This document shows positions 22,691 to 34,716 of a DNA stretch of 64,000 nt, in pieces. Origin of the DNA: Colius striatus. Its lineage: Eukaryota; Chordata; Aves; Coliiformes; Coliidae. Within the stretch, counting starts at the first letter, position 1. The number at the start of each line of letters is the position of its first letter. The position numbers and the translations under genes are program-made. The stretch lies in contig NC_084781.1 in NCBI RefSeq assembly GCF_028858725.1, positions 7,076,513 to 7,140,512 of the forward strand, read 5' to 3'. The notes below the pieces were generated by a model. The model was not told the DNA's origin, made no database searches, and saw only the letters and a list, made by a program, of their open reading frames with translations.

Positions 22691-25600
22691 AGAGAGCCAC
22701 GGCGCTGGTCTATTTTTGGGAGCACTCCTAAGAATTGCGAGCGTGTTTCAGATGTTAGTGTCTTACACGGGGGAAAGCTAGAACAGATGGCTGGAGGGTT
22801 CAGAGCAGCAGCCCTGCTGAGAACAGATATTTATAGGCAGATTTAACCCTTGTGTGGTCTCTGGAGCCACGTTTAAAGGAATGGCGTGTGAAGCGAACAT
22901 TGGAGCCGAGCGGTGACCTCTGAGGGTGTGCTGTCCTGTCTGCTTTCTGTGAGCCAATTATCAGCATCGTATTGAAATCCCGTCTATGCTGCACTCTTTC
23001 TCCAGCACAGGGACGCAGCTTTCCCTAGACCACAGAGCCTGGTTTCGATAAGCCTGAGTGAAACTGGGCAGGTCCTGCTTACTGCTTGTTGTCCGAGCTG
23101 GGGCAGCGGGTACTACGGCTGCCCTGTGCTTGCTTGACCAGCGAAATGAGGACAAAGATTGTTTCGTCCCTCTTGCCCTGATATTTTTTTTTCTCTCTTT
23201 TTGCCAGAGGTTACCCAGATTCTTCCTTTTCCTTGTTGGAAGGATAAATTGTGTTTTCTTCCAGGCATGCTGCCTCATAAAGAGACACAGATTAAACCCT
23301 GCACTGTCGGATCCATCAGATGTTTTTACCTACCGTCATCTCGGGCCCTGTTGCTTGAGTATTGAGGGAAGATCTGCAGGCTGTGCTGGTTTGTCGAACA
23401 GAGCTGGCTGCAAGGTGGGCAGCACAGCACATTTAGGTTGATGAATGTATTTGTAGCCCTTTCTTTGAGAGCAGCCAGCCTCCAGTTTGGGACCTGAAGT
23501 AGTCTTGAATTTACCTTGTACGATATGTCTTGAAGTGGGCTTGGCAGAGCTGAGTAATGACAGCAGGAGGGAGAGCAATCTCGGGGCAAGGAAGGAAGCA
23601 ATGCCCTCAGGTGGGACATGTAAATAAATTACAGAATAGTAATCTGGGAGTTGCAGGGGAGAAGGCTCTGTCTCTGAAAGCATAAACCGGGATGCAAGTC
23701 TGGGGAGCTGCATGAGTCTGCTCAGGCTACTTGTCGGCCCGGCTCTGGCAATAATAGGGAGCAGTGGCGCTCCTGAGCTAGTGCAGGGCACCGTGAGACC
23801 GACAGAAAAGAAACAGAGCTGGGGACTGCAAGCAGAGTTGGTGCTTCCATGTCAGAGACTTGTGCTGGCCTGTACTGGTACTCCTGGAGACAGGGAGATT
23901 GAGTCTAGTTGTGAGATGGGGGAAGGTGCTGTGGTGTGGAGTGGAAAAGGAGACCTCTTCCAAAAGGATAGGCACTCAGTCTTGTAGGGTTTGAGCCTCA
24001 GCGGTTGTGCATGGTGGCACATGCGACACATCCCCTCTGTTGGGCCTTGGATCAACCCAGATGTTTGGAGCTATGCTGTGCAGCATCGCCCGCAGGCTTG
24101 TGGCCAGCACAAGGATCCCTGGCAGGCAGAGCTGAGCGAGCGGTACAGGGCTGTTTATGCTTCTCTTTGCACTGATACGCTCCTGTGTACCAGCTGAAGC
24201 CGCTTCTGATGTTAGAGGCAGCGTGCAGCGGCTGCAAGTCAGGTTGTTAGTCCAGAGTCAGGCGCCCGGACAAGGGTTTTGGGCAAATGCTCCGTGTACA
24301 CTTCAGTGGGCCCAGTTTGTTGTCGTGTACCCCGATCCTGTGCCCAGGGAGGCACGAGACATCGCTGAAAAGTCTGGAAGGGTGACAGAGTGCTGGCCTT
24401 ACCTTGGCATAGGACTTGCCGGCAGTGCTGCTGCTGTGTTGGGGCTTGGCTCTGTGTCTTGGGGGCGGGGGGGCATGAATTCAGAACGTCCTGAGTTCTC
24501 TTTGGCTGACTTGCTGGGGTCAGGAGGTGCAGATCGGTAGGATAGTAGGAGTCCATTGCATCTGTTTGCTCCCTTGCTTCCCAGTTTCAGACTGTGGAGG
24601 TTTGTGAAGCCAGCAGTTACAGTTGTGTTATCTTCCCCATACGCAACCGTGTTCTCGCTGCTCACGTGTGTGTCACGCTGAGGAGTTCTCAGGTTTCCCA
24701 GAAGCTCTTGGTCCCAGGTCAGCACTTGGGTGCACTGTTGAAATGTGAGAAAAACCAATTTCCTTCTGTTGCAGCCCCCCCATAGCACATCCTGAGAGCG
24801 CAGCTGATGCTGCTGGAGACCCAGGTGCAGTACTTGCAGTGCTGGCAGCGCTCAGCAGTCGACTCACAGTCTGGTCTGCTGCATGCTGGTGTCGGTTGGC
24901 AGCTTTGTGCCTGTGGCTGTCTGACTACATTTCGTACCCAGACAAATTGGTAGGAGCGAGATTGCTCAGCAGGGCCACTGGGCCGGCTGGCATAGTCTTC
25001 CTGAGGCTGGACTGGCCCTGTTTTCTTCCAGGGCCCAAGGCCAGCAGCCATGAACTCTCCTACCTGAGTAGAGGAGGAGAGTTTGTGGCAGGATTGACCC
25101 ACCCTGTGGGTAACTGCCAGTCCCAGGGATCTGCCCATACTTGCCTGGCCTCCTACAATGGCCCCATTGTTTCTGAGAGGGCAAGGAGGAGGCTGTCTGC
25201 AGCTTCCTGGGCATCGTTAACCCTCTGTCTGCCAGCAGCAGGCAGCGAGGCATGTGTGGAATGGGAGGGCAGGTGGAGGTGGAGGGCGGCTGCAGGGGAA
25301 TGGCAGCCTCTCTGCTAGCCGCCTCCAAACCCACTGGCTGCTGCCGTTTTGAGGATGGCTTGCAGAGGCTCGTGGTGAAGATGTACACAGAGAGGCAGGG
25401 CCGCCCTGAGCCTTGATTTCCTGCAGCAAGGTGTAGGGAGGCTCTCTGCCTTCTCCCAGGCTTCTTGCTGCCATGACCTTGCTTTAGGAGCAGCTCTTGT
25501 CTGGCCCTGGCACAGCAGCCAGCGACTGCGATGCTCTGGCCCTGACATGCGTGCCGGAGCAGGACGTGTCTTTAGGAATGGGATGTTTTGGGGTGTTGGG

Positions 25601-26132
25601 GTGCTAATTCCAGTGGCTGAGGTATTGGTGTGTGGAAGCTGTTTAAAGCGATTCCAGCCTGATCAAAGTGCCTTCTTCCTTCCTGTCCTGTAACATGATC
25701 ACGGGCCAACGAGCTGCTCGTGGTCTGCTGTGGCTTCTGGTTCCTGTTGTTGTTGTAGAGGCAGAGCCTTGGAGGGCACAGGCATGCCTTGCCAGTGCGC
25801 TCACACTGCCAGGGTGCAGGCTTGGAGCCAGAGCGCCATGTCCCTGTGCCTGAGAGGACAAGAAGTACCCTGTTGCTGGCCAGAGGAGCTGGGCACCCGC
25901 TGCCTCTGCGCTGCCTGTCAGTAGCTGTGATGCTTCCCCGCAGCTTTCTGCTGCGCTTGCTTCCCCATCAGATCACTCCAGGGATTATAGGGCTGCCTCA
26001 GCACCCCTGCTCTGTCGCATATTTCCTTTCCAGAATCTGAGGGGTGAGGGAGAGGCATTTAGCTGGCATGCCAAGGCTGCGTACAGGAAACTTCCTGGCT
26101 GTACATCTCTGGCGATGTTGATCCTCGCGTGT

Positions 26133-26158
26133 CTTGTGCTAGCTTGTGCTAGCTTGTG
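26133..26158 (+). repeat. 10-bp tandem repeat, about 2.6 copies
   Basis: The unit CTTGTGCTAG is repeated head to tail. It is too short to assign to any family. Confidence 0.8.
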
Positions 26159-26994
26159 AATTGGCTCAGTAATCCCGACATACAAGAGCTCTGAAACCTA
26201 ATAGGTACTGTGCAAGTGTCACCAATTAGTTCTACTCCACACTCTGCAACTAATTCACTTGTACCATAATCTAAACGGCTACCCGGTCTCCCAATAGGAA
26301 GTCTTTGCCCTCTTCCCTCTCCTTTGTACCTTGGGTCTTTGTCGATGCAGTAACGTTTCTTTTTGTTATGTTCTGGTTTTTGAATAATAGTGTAAGAAGA
26401 GTTGAGTGTGGAGGGCCGGGGGCTGAGCTGGGACCGCCTGACAGCCCCACTTTCTGTCCCCAGAGGGCTGCAGTGAGTGAGGTGGGGTGATTTCTGTCCC
26501 TTTCTGCATGTTTCTTCTGGGGTGGTTGGAGGCCAGGGTGAAGGTCAGGTCGCTGTGTCTCTGGAGGAGGGTTTGCAAAGTAGCCCTCGAGGCTAAGGTG
26601 TGTGAGGAAGGCCTTGCCTTTTTGGACTCCCTGAGTGGGAGAAGCTGGGGAATTTCAGCATTAGGCGTGGAGGAGGCTTCTGGAGGTGAAGTACAGTGAG
26701 GAGGCAGAGTAGATGCCCTTTCGAGGTGTGCAGTGGGGAACCCCCTCTCCAGATCATTGCAAGGCCAGACTCTTGATGGTAAAGCCAGGTGGGGAGCATG
26801 GGCTGCCCTCTCCTCGAGGTCTTCCTCCCTCTCCATCCCAGTGCTGGGGTCCCATGCTGCCCGTAGGCAGCTCCCCCACTCAGTGGCAGGATCTCCAGCC
26901 TGCGCTGGACAAGGTGGTGGGTTTCCCAGGGTGGAATTTCCTGTGAGGCAGATGCAAGGCCACTTCCCCTCTGACCTTAAACCCCAATGTGCCT

Positions 26995-27130
26995 TAGTCA
27001 TGATGGCATGCAAATATGAGGCGATGGGTGGGGGCTGGAGGGAACTGCTGGGAAAAGGAAGTGACCTCAGCTGGCGTTTAAATATAGAGCCCAGGCTCTG
27101 CTGCATGCTGGGCCTGGTATTTATAATCCT
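26995..27130. promoter_or_regulatory. candidate intronic enhancer (octamer, ETS, nuclear-receptor motifs)
   Basis: Within about 130 bp the sequence holds a perfect octamer ATGCAAAT (27008-27015), an ETS core fused to a nuclear-receptor half site (AGGAAGTGACCTCA, 27056-27069), and AT-rich boxes (TTTAAATATAG and GTATTTATAATCC). The density is greater than in the flanking intron. The call rests on motifs alone and function is inferred. Confidence 0.3.
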
Positions 27131-27879
27131 GGAGGAGTGCTTGGCGACTCTGTGTCTGTTCTGCAGTCTGAGCTGGCAGAGGGCAGCGGAGGGGCAAGGT
27201 GCCGGGTCAGATGGCCTTGCTTTCCCCTCCTCTTCCCTGCATCTCGTACCCCACGTGGGCTGGGGTACATACATGAGGTCACAGTGTGCAGATGTGGTCA
27301 TGTGCAGATGCAGTGCTGCAAGCTGGGTGGTTTGCTGGCCCCTAGGTGCTCCAGCCTCTGCTTTTCTTTTGTGCAGGTGTATCCTTTGTATGTGTCATTT
27401 ACTAGCAGGACTGAGCTGGTACTAAGTTCAGGAAGGGAGCCTAACTGTTCCCCAGTTTAGGTCTGTTTTGAGTGCAGGCTGAGAACCCTGGGATACTGAG
27501 CAATCTGACAAATGCATATAGTCAGATCAAAGTAGGGCTGTCGGACCAAACCTTCCTGTGTGTTGCTTAAAACGTCTGATTTCCTCCTCTGTGAGCATCC
27601 TCAGAGGCAAACCCGCTCGTGGTCCCATGCAGTGCGGCTGGGCACGTGGCGCTAGAAGTGGCAGGGCTGTCCCTGCCACATGCTTCCTGACAGGACTGTG
27701 TCTGCAAAGCCTCTGCCCTCCTTCAGGCCGCAAAGTGGGCATTGGCGTGCTCCAAGGGGGAGCTGTTGTTTCGGGGGAGGCTTTCTGCAAGGTGGTATAG
27801 TATGTTCCAGCCTTCGTTTCCAGCGTGCCAGGCATCTCAGTGCAGCTTTTATCAGAGGAAGTGGGGCTAGCGGCTGCTG

Positions 27880-28150
27880 CAGCGGTACGGCCCATGGCCG
27901 CGTCCTCCAGCACACCGCTACGCACACCGCGATGCCCGGGGCGATTCCCGGGGTGCGGGGGAGCCCGCGGTGCCCCGGCGGGGCCGCGCTCAGCCCGGCG
28001 GGCCGCGGTGCCCTGGGCGGCGGCGACACCTACCGGCCCCGTCCCGCCGGCGCCGCCGCGGGCACGGGGATGGGGCGCAGCGCCCCAAGCGGCTCCCGCT
28101 GCTGAGCGGCTCCCGCTGCTGGGCGGCCAGGCCGACGCGGTACCGGCGCT
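27880..28150. promoter_or_regulatory. second, intronic CpG island
   Basis: CG density rises abruptly for about 270 bp inside the BCL9L intron, 6.5 kb upstream of the first coding exon. On the minus strand there is a good splice donor (CCG then GTAGGT, 28033 down to 28028), so an antisense first exon is possible. On the plus strand only a weak donor (GCG then GTACCG) is seen near 28138. It could be an alternative BCL9L promoter, an antisense RNA promoter or an orphan island. Confidence 0.5.
28088..28121 (+). repeat. 17-bp unit duplicated in tandem
   Basis: AGCGGCTCCCGCTGCTG occurs twice with no spacer inside the intronic CpG island. It is a recent-looking perfect duplication. Confidence 0.85.
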
Positions 28151-31100
28151 GGGCGACAGGCCTCGCGGCGCTTGGGAGCCTTCATGGTTCTGGTTTGGAG
28201 GCAGCAGGCAGTGGAGGGACCAAGCGTGATGGTCCTTGTCAGTCACGGAGCCCTGCAGAGAGACTTTTTGCTGTAAAGAGCAGAAACTGTTGTGTTAAAG
28301 CTCTGCAACTCCTTATGAAGCTCTAGCATTGCTGGGTTCCAATCCTGCACGCTACTGGCATCTCATTGGCTTCCTCAGTTACTGCCAAAGAATCCCCAAG
28401 CAGTTACTCCAGACACAATTGAAAGGCCATTTGTATATGATGTGGGCTTAACTGCATCAGACACTGACCTGACACACGTCTCTAGACAAGACTTGGCTTG
28501 CTTGTGATTCTTGTGGGAAAGTTGGATTTTCAATGTGTTGGCTAAAAACCCCACTGCTCAGGAGAGCTGGTGTAGCAGAGATCAATGTGAGGTCGAGCTA
28601 ACCAGGTAAGCTTATTAGCATTACTCACCCAATCCCAGTAACCCTGGCTGGAATTGCCCAAGGAGGTCTTTTAATCCCATGTAGCAACTGCACGGGGGAG
28701 AGATTCTGCCTTGGAGGAAAATCAAAGCTCCTTGAGCAGCAGCAGTGCTTTTGGAAGACATTTCTGGCATTGATCCCTGACCTCCTAGATGCTGTTACAT
28801 CACCTCAGCCCGCTGAACTGCAGCGTGCATGTGGCTGTGCCACTCTGCACGTGGGGCACCCGCAGCTTCCGTCAGGTCGTGTGAGCCGACCTAGGAAACA
28901 ATTCCTCGTTATCATCCCGGTAGAGCCACTTGTGACCGTCAGGTAATGCCTGGAACATGCAGGGTTTCTGTAGGGAACGTGCCAGTTGGACTCAGAAGCT
29001 GGATGGACCTGCGAATTTGGTGATAGACCTGGAAACTCAACATAGGACAGGAAACCAGGCTCTGCCTGGGGTTGCAGTAAGCAGCAGAAGAGTGGGAGAA
29101 ACTGTTGAGCTGGCAGCCAGAAAGTACTAAGAAAAGCTCTTTAAACACCAGTGGATTGAAGCTGCGACAAAAGAAAGGTAGCAGGTAAGGGACAGAAAGC
29201 AAACACCATTCCCGATTCACTGCGGTGTCTCTGAGCCTCAGTTTGCACCCATGTTAAGTGAAGATGTCTGTCCCCAGGTAGAAGGGAACGTGAATCTGAG
29301 ATTTTGTCCTACTAAAAGACCTTTGAGGCTGGTGGCCCAGCAGCCCTGCTGAAATGCATCGTTCCTGAGGCAGCTTCAAATGGCAGGAGATCAGCAGGGA
29401 CTGCCAAAACAACTCTGGAACCGCTAGGATTCAACAGAGCGTTAGGGTCTCTCTGCGGGTCCTTTGGAACCCTCCTGTGCAGCTTGTGAGGCTGCCACTT
29501 TCTCTGCTGTGGGAAAGGACACAAGAATGATCCAAGAAAGGGGAAATGCATTTCTCTGGGATGTCAGCCTGACACAGTGTAAGAGCAAGATGCTTTCAGG
29601 ACACATTGAAAATGGATGAGTTGTCAACAGAGTGGAACTCGCTGCCTTGGCGCAGCTGAGCAAAGGCGAGGCTCACTTCAGAGCGCCTTCAGCAGTGGCA
29701 GCCCAGGTTAAGGCTGTTCTCACTGGTGATAAACATGTTCAGGCGAGTGCTCCTGTACAGGGGTTAGGGAAACACTCCTCCACTTATTAGCTGCTAAACA
29801 GTGTGCTGGTTGGCACTGCGCTTGTTGAGCTCAGGTCGGTTCCAGGGCTCATCTGAGTGTTAGAGCCCATCGCTGACTCTTGGCTGGAGCTGGCTGATTA
29901 CAGCAATACTATTTCGCTACTGGTTTTTTTGAGGGTTTTGTTTCACACTCGAGCAGACTCCAAACCCATTGAATGGTCTTGCGAAAAGGATTGTTTTGGA
30001 ACAAGCATTTTTTCATGGAAAAGGTCAAGTTTCCAATCCTGGTATTTTTCTCAAGTCAGAAACGATCCAAGAGTCATGGGCTTCAGAAATCTTGCTTCTG
30101 CAGAGTTTGTTGCGGCCTCTGCCTCTGTGACATAGCCTGAGTTTAAAGAGAAAATATGGTATTTCTTTGGAGGCGTTCCAGCCTCTTCTACTGTTAACTC
30201 TTGGAGGACTGGTAGGAGCGGTATTAAGGCAGCCTGCTCGTGAACTCGTCCACACTGGGGGTGAGAGATATTTTAGGAGGGGCAGTACACCTTTGGGGTC
30301 TCTCCTCGTGCCAGTTTCTGCCTAATGCCTTTCTTCAAGAAGCCCTTGAGCTTGCTTAGGACCTCACTTTCCACAGCCAAGACGTTCAGCTTGCATTTGC
30401 GGTGGTGTCCACGGGACATTTTGGGCAGGACCTGTCCCAGGATTGCCACTTGTAGTGAGCGAGTGGGTGGTCATCTGTGTAGGTGATGCACTTAGAGGGC
30501 GCTTGCACTATCAACCTGGTCTTATTACTTCCTGGACTGGCTCACAGAGAGGGGCTGGGTGACTGTTGCATTACCGTGTCACAACTCGTTTTGTAGGTTT
30601 GGCGTTCGTGAGCTGTGGGGCGTGTTAGCACAGCTCGGGAGGCCCGAGTTCTGGTCTTTGCTGTGTACGCGCAAGCCAGTAGTTGCCTGAATTTCACAAG
30701 AGCTCTCCTCAGCATCTGCTAGGAGGGAGGTGCTGTAAAGCTCCTTCCTCCTTGAATCATGGTGGCTCTTGTTTCCCAGCTTCCTCCCTTGCCCTTTCTC
30801 CCCACAGGGATAGCACAGCAGCAGTGTCAGCTGGCACTGAGACGTGGGAGCTGGGGGGTGGGCAGGCTGCGGCCGGGAGGCTTTCCTGCCCGTCGGGAGG
30901 CAGGGCGCGGGCTCCACATTCTTGTGGCGCTGTTGGGAATCTGCGTTATCGACCTTCGGAACGAGCAGGAGCATGATTCACCCGAAAGTCCTCCGGGAAT
31001 GTGGCGGGGGTTCAGGTTTCTTGAACTATCAGCTAGCGATTCCCGGATTGGGAATAAGTCAGCTCAGTCTCTCCTCGCCCCGAGCTCCCTCCTCCCTCTC

Positions 31101-31294
31101 TGCTGCTGTTCAGACCTTACTGGAGGAGATTTACTGAAAGCAGGGTTTTTTGTTTTGTTTTGAGGTTTCCCATCTGGTAAGGTCCCAGTCTTTGATTTTA
31201 AAAGTCTGGCTTTTCAGATGTAGCGTGCACAAATACTCCCTGCGTTTAGATGCAGCCCTTCGTTCAACGGAGATGTGTATTGTGCCTTGTCAGC

Positions 31295-31435
31295 CTCACT
31301 CCCCGCAGGAGGTAGGCTGGGTTGTCTCCTCATTCAGTGACACCTGGAAACGGTACATCTTGCGTAGGGTCACGCTTGGAATTGATGGCAGCTGGGTGTA
31401 GAAGCCAGGAGTCTGGGCTCCTTGCTTTAACCATC
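31295..31435 (-). repeat. MIR-like SINE fragment
   Basis: Read on the minus strand, the order of blocks fits MIR. On the plus strand it shows GGGTCACGCTTGG, then GGCAGCTGGGTGTAGAAGCC and AGGAGTCTGGGCTCC, echoing the MIR segment GGTCACACAG...GGCAG...GAACCCAGG. Ends are approximate. Confidence 0.45.
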
Positions 31436-32771
31436 AGGAATTAAGTTTGCTATTGTCTTTAAAACTACTGGGGGCTGGAGTGGGCGTGTTGCTGAATTGC
31501 AGAGGGAGACAGATTTCTGTGTGATCTCTTTTTCGTCATGTTCTTTTCAAGATGTTTTGGATCATTTCTCTCCTCCTGTCAGCATATCTACTTTCTAATT
31601 ACTTATCTTCTGTGGCCCAGATGTGTGGCATGGCTGCTGGAATCTAGTTTGAACCTAGGGGCGGGCACAAGGAGTTTGCAGCAATCGAGATGCCCGTTGG
31701 CATGCTGCGAGCGGCCGGTGGGAGGCCAGGGTGGATCCCCGCTATGCATCTGCAACAGGAGCCAACTGTTGCTGCTCACAAAAGACAGCAGAATCCTCAG
31801 GCAGCTGCTTCTGGGATTTCTCCCGTTAGGAACTGTGATGGAAGTGCGGTCAGTCTCAGTGATGACTGGAAGAGAAGGGCTTTGCAAGCTTGGGCCAGGG
31901 CCCCCCTGTCAGCCCAGGGTGACATTCTGTCCTGCAGATGACTGAGGCGAGGCATTGAACGTTGTCCTCCCCGGAGCACCAGCCTACTCCCAAAATGAAG
32001 GATACTCTAAAAGCAAAACGTTCTAGAGGGACCTGGCAGCCAGCGAGGCTCATCCACGCTGCAAGCAGCATCCGAAGGTTTTGTTGTCACAGCTGCCAGG
32101 TCCATCTGGATCAATGCGTGTGTTCCCTGCAATCTGACCTGAGAACTAGAGGGACCGAGGATGTGTCTCGAGCCGTAGTCTCTGGACTCTGCAGGAATGG
32201 TCTTAGCAGGGCTGCAATTTTCTTCCCAGAGTATTCACGCGCCTGTGCTATGCTGTAGTAGGATTGTGCTGCCGTGCTGCTGAGCATTCACATTTTTGGT
32301 GGTGCACTTTGGGATCTGTTGCATCTCCCAGCCTGCAGTCGATACGGACGGTGGCGATGGTGGCACATTCTCAGCGGATCTAGCCACACCCTGTTGTCAA
32401 TCGGTTTGTGACCCTCGGGACTGCAGTGCCATGTGTTGCAAAGATGGGCGCAGCAGACGGGACTCTGGGCCACCAGCGGCGGCAGCTGCTGCGGGGCTTG
32501 CTTTCTGGAATGCTGTCTGGCAGCAGCCTCTTCCAGTGGGGCTGAAGGCTCCCTGCGGCTGACTGGCTGGCCAGCCAGTGGCTGCAGGCCGCATGTGTGT
32601 GTGCTTAATGCTGCAGCTTGTGCCACATGGACCTTCTCCTCCTCCCCACTTGCCCTCTCTGTGTCTCCTTCCCTGCTCTGCTCCCCTCCCCCTGCGAGCG
32701 GTTTGACAGAGCAATTGGGCAGGCACGGGAACGGCAGCTCTGACATAAATCTCTCCTGGTGTGGAATGAGG

Positions 32772-32820
32772 GGTATAAATATCCAGAGAGTGATGTGATC
32801 TTTCCAGCTGCTATTAATAG
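32772..32820. promoter_or_regulatory. TATA-like box plus abutting E-box and MEF2 site
   Basis: GGTATAAATATCC (from about 32772) is TATA-like. 20-some bases further, an E-box CAGCTG (32805-32810) directly abuts CTATTAATAG (32811-32820), a perfect and fully palindromic MEF2 consensus. E-box/MEF2 pairs are typical of muscle enhancers. The site lies 1.8 kb before the first coding BCL9L exon and could serve an alternative promoter. Function is inferred. Confidence 0.35.
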
Positions 32821-34653
32821 GTCCCTGGAGAACAAGACCGAGCGAGCGAGACTGGCTGACACTTAAAGGGCTAGCAACTCCCTTATGTGCTGTGAAAATT
32901 AATCAGCGCTGTGGCTTACCATCTTCCTCCAGGCTAGAGCAGAGCACTCAACGAGGTTCTCGGGGAGGAGGCGGAGAAGGAGGGAGCAACTAACGACTCG
33001 CTAGTTAGGGAGCAGCGATAGACCAGGCTGTGCACCAAGGATCCCACTAACTAACCAGGAATGCCTGGGCGGGCCGCGCGATAGCTGCCTGTGCAGGCTG
33101 CTCCCGCTCGGGCGCTCTGGCGTGCCAGCCAGCCTTGCATCGCAGGGAAGCAGGTGCTGACTGAGAAGCCCCTTTTTGCAGGCAGGGAGCTGACTGGCGG
33201 TGGATGGCAAGCTGCAGCCTGCACTTCACGGCATTCGCCGTCTTTCAGGGGTTACGAGTCTGCCAAGTGTGCTCTGCTCTTTGGTCGCAAGCAGTTCTAG
33301 ACACGGTGTTTTGCCCCAGCAGAGCAAGCGCTCGGCTTTTGCCGATGGTATGTCTCAGGTCCGACTTTGGCAAGCCAGGAGCAGCGCGCCTGGTGCTGCT
33401 GAGCTCTCGCGGCACTCTTCGGAGATGCAGGGTTTGGTCTGGAGCCTGAGCTTTCCTGTCCCTGGGTGGCAGGAACAATCTGTGTGCAGCATCTGGCCTG
33501 CGTTGTCCACAGGGGAGGAGCAGACCATGGGCCCTGTAACCCCCATGTGCTGGGAAATTTCAGTCCCTGTGAGTAGGAAAGGCTCTTGAGCATGTTGCAG
33601 AGATGTTACACAAAGCAGGTAGAAGATGTGAGCAAACGGAGAGTAATACCTCAACTTCAATGAACATGTGCTTTACTCTCCTTCCCCCTGGCTCCCAAGT
33701 AGTGGAGAAGACTGTGGCAGGCAGTGAGGAGTTTGCAGCTCTGGGGTCACTGACTGGGGTAGTGAGGAGGCTGTAGCAGAGGAACGTGGGACTCTTGACA
33801 CAAGATGAACACAGGACTGTGCTCTAGATGAAAAAAAGCCAGTAGTAGTTCTCATGGGGATGTGCATCTTTCTGTGCTGGGACTGTCTCTGAGGGCTTAG
33901 CAGTGAATGCGGTTCACATCAGGAAGAGCCAACATGTAAGAACTGTGTCTGGAGGTCAGGGACGTCCTCTACCCACTCCAGCAGCACCTGAGGTGAGTCT
34001 GGCTGATGTACCACACTAACTGCGCCTTGTTGAAGAAGGCTACTTGCTGCAAGTAGGAGGTACTTATAGGCCAGGAGAGATGCTCCCTGCAGTTACCAGG
34101 GTTGTCTGTTGAACCAGGGTTTGGTAGCCGCCTTCCAGATCACGTGATGCACTCTGGTATTGTGGAGCCGCATCCCTGTCTATTGTCTCTTGTGTCTCTT
34201 CTGGAGCAGAGGCAACTTACTTAGCACAGAAGGCATCCTTGAAACCGGGGCACCAAATTTTTGTTCCGGGTCACAAAGTTATCTGAACTTGGCGAACACC
34301 TGCCCGATGGCTCTGAGGATCCTCCCGCTCACTGAAGGGCCGGGCTGGCACAGAGCACCTCACTCACGTCACAGCCTCAGAAATGAGGACTCTCCCGTCT
34401 GTGCCTGTGCCTCGGGGCACCGGGAAGCTTGCCATGCCTGGATGGGAGTTTGCTGCTCGTCCGAACACACATAACTGCAGAGGGGGATCGTTTGCTGGAA
34501 GGGACCAAGGGTGATTCCCGGCACAAACGGCTCTGGGTTGTGCCTGGCCGTGGCCTTTGTCTGGCCAAGCAGCGGCCCCAGCCCAGGCAGCGCCCTGGCA
34601 GCGGTGCCTATGCGAGGGCCACCGTGCTCACCTGCTGTCCTCTTCTCTTGCAG

Positions 34654-34716
34654 GTTTCTGATCAAAGGGCCTGGGAGCTCACTACACTGGCACTGTGGGA
34701 AGCTTTAGCCAATCCA
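34654..34716 (+). other. BCL9L: 5' part of BCL9L exon 2 (leader or alternative coding)
   Basis: The acceptor CTTCTCTTGCAG ends at 34653. The 63 bases before the ATG at 34717 are exactly 21 sense codons in frame with BCL9L and contain no stop, so an upstream exon could extend the protein. Human BCL9L has residues upstream of the equivalent MHPENK, but these 21 codons do not resemble them. I take the ATG at 34717 as the start and treat this segment as leader. Confidence 0.6.

Larger units (their letters stand above)
1786..34653 (+). other. BCL9L: long first intron of BCL9L
   Basis: This is 33 kb between the donor at 1786 and the acceptor CTTGCAG ending at 34653. I recognise no protein exon on either strand. 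The many open frames of 60-310 codons match no known family and are typical of GC-rich intron. Contents worth noting are listed separately: MIR-like fossils, short tandem repeats, a CpG-rich stretch near 22.5 kb, a CpG island near 28.0 kb, and motif clusters near 27.0 and 32.8 kb. Strong isolated acceptors (for example near 8758 and 24776) lack a convincing paired donor. Confidence 0.7.

Noticed and set aside
21960-22781. 273-codon open frame on the plus strand
   Set aside because: Lies in the CpG-rich stretch, no recognisable domain, and two more long frames overlap it; composition explains it.
24775-24821. Possible small exon after TTCCTTCTGTTGCAG with donor-like CAG-GTGCAG
   Set aside because: The donor is weak and nothing supports its use; could be reconsidered with transcripts.
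26366-27301. 311-codon open frame on the minus strand
   Set aside because: No family resemblance, low-complexity Pro/Ser/Leu-rich product, overlapping frames on the other strand; typical of GC-rich intron.
29600-29680. Phrase GTGGAACTCGCTGCC resembling the 3' end of some CR1 elements
   Set aside because: Only a short match; flanking sequence does not continue the element.
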